A DNA stretch of 64,000 bases from assembly GCA_034336665.1 (NCBI GenBank), contig CM067569.1:22665320-22729319 (forward strand). The letters are read 5' to 3'. The notes beneath the pieces are model-generated. The model worked only from the letters and a program-made list of their open reading frames with translations, was not told the DNA's origin and made no database searches. Shown piece by piece: positions 59,351 through 64,000 of the stretch; within the stretch, counting starts at the first letter, position 1; the number at the start of each line of letters is the position of its first letter. This stretch comes from Luscinia megarhynchos (Eukaryota > Chordata > Aves > Passeriformes > Turdidae). The translations under genes were made by a program, and so were the position numbers.

Positions 59351-60392
59351 TGCATTGGGTTTGCATGGCCAGGTTTTGGTAGCCAGGGGTCTACAGGGGT
59401 GGCTTCTGTGAGGAGCTGCCAGAAGCTTTCTCCATGCCAGTGTCAGTCGGCTCCAGGATGGACGTGCTGCTGGCCAAGGCTGGGCCAATTACAAATGAAT
59501 GATAGTAACACCTCAGTTGTAACAGATTTAAGAACAAGGGACAAAAAGTTATTGTGCAGATGTGATAAATATTGTGCAGAGAAGAGCAGGGTGAGAACAT
59601 GTGAGAAGAACAGCCCTGCAGAAACCATGGTCAGAGAAGGAGAAGGGGCAGGAGGTGCTCCTGGCACCCGAGCTGAGGTTTCCCTGCAGCCCGTGGTGAA
59701 GATCATGGTGAGCAGGATGTGCCCCTGCAGCCCCTGGAGGTCCATGGGGATGCAGAGACCCCCCTGCAGCCCATGGAGCCCAGAGGAGGCCCGTGCTGGA
59801 GCAGCCACCTGCAGGGACCTGCAGATCCACGGAGAGAGGAGCCCACACTGGAGCAGGTTTCCTGGCAGGACCTGTGACCCTGTGAAGGACCCATGCTGGA
59901 GCAGCCTGTCCTTGAAGGACTGCACTCAGTGGAACAGTGACCCAGATTGCAGCAGTTTGCAGAGAACTGCTGCCTGTGGAATGGACTCATTGGAGAAGTG
60001 CATGGAGAACTCTCCCATGGGATAGACCCCACACTGAAGACAGGGAAGGACTCCTCTCCCTGAGCAGAGGGAGAAATGACATGTGATCACTGACCATAAA
60101 CCCCACTCCTCATCTGCCTGCACCTCTGGGAGGAGGAGGCAGAGCTGGGAAGGAGGAAGAGGTAGGGGAAAGATGGTTTAAGGTCTGTTTATACTTGCTA
60201 TTATCCTGCTCTGATTTTGTTAGCAATGAATTCAATTAATATCTCTAATATGAGTCTGTTTTGTGAGTGATCTCTGTCATTATCTCAACCCACGAACCCT
60301 TTATTGTATTTTCTCTCCCCTGTCCAGCTGGGGATGCAGTGAGAGAGCAACTTTCAAGGGTGTCTGGCATCAGCCAGCATCAACCCACTACA
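59351..60392 (+). mobile_element. Solo LTR of an avian endogenous retrovirus
   Basis: The element starts TGCATTGGGTTTGCATGGCC and ends CATCAACCCACTACA, giving TG...CA termini over about 1.04 kb. I recognise the opening block, the GC-rich middle with repeated CCAYRCTGGAGCAG-like units (59790-59804, 59842-59856, 59890-59904) and the end as an LTR family abundant in bird genomes; I cannot give its exact library name. No internal retroviral genes lie on either side, so it is a solo LTR left by recombination between two LTRs. ACTAC precedes the start and also occurs at 60387-60391, but there it overlaps the expected end, so the target-site duplication is unresolved. It is inserted antisense to KCNMA1. 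Frames of 208 (plus) and 160 (minus) residues run through its middle and are not genes. Confidence 0.85.
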
Positions 60393-63300
60393 GTCCTTTT
60401 GAAACCTGGGTACCATTCTTCAGATCAAGAAGCCAGTATGTCAACAAAGAAATGGAAAGGAGACAAATTAAACAGAAAACCAAAGTTACCAGTCCCTGGT
60501 CTACCAATGGTATCAAGAATCAGGTGACTAACAGATACTACCACCTATCATTTAAATAATTTAATTCTACAATATTGTTAAAAACTAGTGTAAGGCAACA
60601 TGGTAATCACTGAATTACTCCTGTTGTTTATGTTGGTCATAGTAAACTCGTAAAACAGAATCAAGAAGTGAACTGTGCTATTATATACCTGCTGGGTTAC
60701 AGCTTGGTTATCATTGCATATTAGCACTGCATAAAGTCTGGATATAAATTTAAGAGTACAAAATGGAAACTTCCAAGGCTGAGGGATATAAATATATACC
60801 ATTATTATGGTTAATCAGTGGGCTTTCACATTTTCAAACCTTACCTTAATATGTAAGGGAGTCATGGAAAATTATCAGTCAACTAATTTTTCCAGTTTTG
60901 GCTTGAGAAATGCTTCCCTAACTCTGCCATCACTTTTTTTTTTCTATCAGAAAGCTCACAGTTTCAGTTCATGGAAGGGCAGTACCACAATGGCAGAGGC
61001 AATGCAAATTCATGCTGAGTGGCACTAGCAGAAATGTGTATGTACATTTAAGTGTATGTGGCTTAGTGGGTGGATGAGGAGATAAATGTGCACAGCCATT
61101 GTTCATATACTTAAAATATTATATACAACTTCAGGAAAAAAGACAGGAGGCTTCCTCCTCAACTTCAGATAAATAATCTCATTAGGCTTCTGGAAACATA
61201 TGCTAAAGAGCTCACATTTTTTTGTGTCATTTAGCTGGGTCTTGACAGTTTCTGAGCAAGTTTTATTGTTTGGTTGGGAATTATTTTAGATCCTTGATCA
61301 GAAAAAATCCTCAGGCTTATGAAATTCTCCTTGGCAACACACTGAAAACCCAGTGTCCTCTGATGCCTCTGATTCTTATGTGATCAGGGACACTAATGAT
61401 AATGACCCTTTGCTGAGTATGCTACTTGTCTAGAGGCCTATGTCAACTACACCACTACATCCAGAGTGGACAGGGACAAACTATTTGTTTGCTCTTCAGG
61501 CCCCTTGGGCCCTGTCATATGCTATTTGTTCTTGCATTAAGAGGTAGTTTGACTCGGCTGGGCTGACATTTCCTTCAAGTCAGTGTATTCCACTCATGCA
61601 GTAGCAGCTACCAAAGCATTAAGTATAGACTTGAGGCTCAGCAACAATCATTTAAGTGGCTTTTTTGATTCATAGCCAGGGCTTTTCACATTTTTACTGG
61701 TCATTCTGAATCCAAAATGACACATTTTTTTAAAAACTAGCTTTGCAATTTGATACTCAGGCGACACAGCCTCCTCACGGCTAACGAGGCTCTCATCAAT
61801 AACAGGCACCAGCACCTGCAACTGAGATGGTGAACAGGGGCTGATGCTGCTGCATGATACCAGAGGCATTGATCAGTTCTACTTTTCTTCTCTGCATCAT
61901 GAAGGACACCTCATATGTGACTACTCTCCTAGTCACAGCCTTCTTTCCTTTTCCTTCCATTTCCTATTTAAATTTTACTTTTTACTGTAATAGGATGTCC
62001 TTGTGTTCACATCTTAAGAGGAGGAGTATATATTTTTTCTTATTGGAGTTTCAGTTATTAAAAAAAATACCCACACTCTTGTGGGTTTAATGGGACAGAC
62101 TTTTGCTAATGTAAAACAGTTAAAAACAGTCATGACAATGCTGAGTATTTTTCTGGTTAATTTGCATTTGTAGGTATTGTTGGAATTTGAAAGATTTATT
62201 TCTGATTGATTAGACTCTTCTAGTATCATCAGTGTGATTCTGCTCATGCCATTTGATGTGATGCAGCATTCAGTTAGAACAGTGACTTCCTAAATGTGAG
62301 TCTAGATCATCTGTGATGTACACAAAAAATATTTGTATTTCAATCATCTATTTATATCAGTTGGTAATTTATTATAATTTAGAGTTATCAAAAAGAAAGC
62401 ATTAAAAAGTTGTCTCAGATCTATCTATCTGGATCACATTTGGTAATGCAGATTTCTACTTATGTGTCAGTAAATCTCAAAAATTCCCACTCTCTGATCA
62501 GGTCAGACCACCTGTCATGAGGTCCTAGGGAATCCTTGTGATACCATTTCTATCCTCTGCTCTAATCCAGCAATACAAGAAGTCATAAAGTTTTATTTCA
62601 TAATGTAGTACCCTTTTCCCTAATGCCTCCACCACTGTAGAATCTAAAACCTGTGCAGCATTTCCAACACTATCTTAACTGTAGGGCTGCTCAGAATGGT
62701 TCAAAAGTCACAATTCAGATTTCAATTTATAAATTAATTCTTCACATATTTGTTGTTTTCATTTCTTGTCTCTCAGGCTCCTTCTAGATCCTCTGGATCT
62801 AAAAACCACAGCTGAGAAAAAGTTTGCACAGTAGCCAGCTATTTCTGGGCAGGTGGGAAAGTGGAAAAGCTGGCCTGAAAAAGGAGCTTTTAAAGTAAAT
62901 TTAGGAAAAAAAACTTCCAAAGATAAATACCAGCTACAGACATGACAGTGCTTTAGCTGATTTACCTCTTGGGTACTTCTAGCTGACATACACTAAAGAT
63001 TTCTGGGCAGGAAAGCAAGTACCTGTCACTTTCTGTAAATTACAAGGATACAAAATAGCAGATTATACAGTCCACCTTTGTTTCAGAAAGGAGAAAAGAG
63101 CTTGACCATTACAAACAAAGCTTAACAGAGCTCTCTTCTGATTCAATCCACTTTGTCTTTTTTAGCACCTTGGACCAAAGTTAAGTCAGTGTAGATAAAG
63201 AGTAAAAGGAAGAGACGGTTGGGTCTGGGGAGAAGCTGAGGGTGCGAACACTGGGCTGAAGAATAAATTTAGCAGCAAGAGAGAAGAGGAAGAAAACAAT

Positions 63301-64000
63301 GTCTGGATTTGGAAGCCTGGCAAGATCTCCACTCACTGCTCAACCTGTGTTTAGCAATTCTGATGTGCTACTGAGCAGACAGCTCAGGCTCAGGACGACT
63401 ACTCTCCCTCAGTCCCTCTTCAGCAGGCAATGAAAGCAGGCTGTACTTTGAAAATCTTCCCCCATCATGCAAACTGACACAGGCATGCTTTTCAAAAACC
63501 CACAGCCAATCTGTTGATCATTACTTATTTACAAAGGCCTTCGGGCAGAAAGTCCTGTAAAAACCATACTTGATACAGTATACACTAGCTTTTTCTGCTT
63601 GTGGAAAAAAGTACCCCTAAGGCTACCTCAAACCATCACTTTCTATTGCACATAAAATGTACCGTGTAACACTAAAGTATTTAATATATATGGTATAATA
63701 TATCTACAGGAAAGGCATTTGTGTAGAAGTATGTTACCCTGTATTTGGTAATTTGATGTTTTGCTGAAGGCTATGACTTGAAAAAGCCTGCACCTAGTAC
63801 AGAGGACCTGTCATCTCAGTACCCAAGAGCCAATAGAATAAAGAAGTACCCTTAAGCAGCAAAACTTTGACACAGCTTTGAAGCATATGAAAACAGTATA
63901 ACTCCCCAGAATTATTATTACTCAAGATCAAAGAAATGAGGCATACTTTACATAGCAAACAGGGACAGTGTGTTCAGCTCCAAATGTTTCAGCTCTTTCT

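Larger units (their letters stand above)
53018..64000 (-). other. Incomplete KCNMA1 intron extending past the window end
   Basis: About 11 kb of intron lies upstream of the HDPLLIPGN exon and continues past the window end. It holds a TTTG-rich low-complexity block (54796-54906) and an ERV LTR (59351-60392). I looked for the preceding linker exon and the Cys-rich STREX exon on the minus strand and did not see them. A plus-strand stretch at 56062-56139 has exon-like borders. Confidence 0.7.

Noticed and set aside
59399..60025. 208-residue open frame on the plus strand, the longest in the window
   Set aside because: It lies wholly inside the ERV LTR, is GC-rich and repetitive, has a long overlapping frame on the other strand and resembles no protein family.
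53018..64000. Search for the STREX exon and the RCK linker exon (KKKQRNGGMRNSPN type) on the minus strand
   Set aside because: No matching sequence was seen by eye; they are probably beyond the window end. A tblastn search would settle this.

Overview
This is vertebrate nuclear DNA, almost certainly from a bird. It holds the 3' half of one gene, KCNMA1 (Slo1/BK channel, the large-conductance calcium- and voltage-activated potassium channel alpha subunit), on the minus strand. Exons are short and flanked by GT/AG splice sites, introns are kilobases long and AT-rich, there are two CR1 retroposon 3' ends, and there is one LTR of a type I recognise from bird genomes (probably Neoaves, perhaps a passerine). 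No bacterial, phage or CRISPR-like structure is present.

The gene is read from high to low coordinates. Eight constitutive exons were found: 52894-53017 (end of the RCK1-RCK2 linker, start of RCK2), 49785-50009 and 46430-46622 (RCK2 core), 26376-26489 (RCK2 loop), 23084-23214 (calcium bowl), 16304-16498, 14630-14748 (RCK2 C-lobe) and 12618/12643-12868 (end of RCK2 plus the Ser-rich tail). Reading phases match at every junction. Three alternative coding pieces are also present. They are an 84-nt cassette exon at 25618-25701 just before the calcium-bowl exon, a 29-nt frame-switching exon at 10515-10543, and a last exon at 4815-4969 that is read in two frames (ending VYR or VEDEC). Read-through of the 12643 donor gives a third, ERL-type ending. 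Exons for the pore, the voltage sensor, RCK1 and most of the linker must lie beyond position 64000.

Region by region: 1-4814 is the 3' UTR and downstream flank. 4815-53017 is exons and introns. 53018-64000 is one incomplete intron holding an ERV LTR at 59351-60392. CR1 fragments lie in the 20-kb intron at about 30425-30790 and 44631-44850. Simple repeats are scattered throughout. None of the long open frames outside the KCNMA1 exons looks like a real gene.

The most notable observations are a one-base excess in the tail exon at 12657-12659 that shifts all three C-terminal endings, the complete set of C-terminal splice choices, a CTG repeat in the pre-mRNA just after the 29-nt exon, and the all-GAT coding of the calcium bowl. 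I do not see a previously undescribed biological system here.
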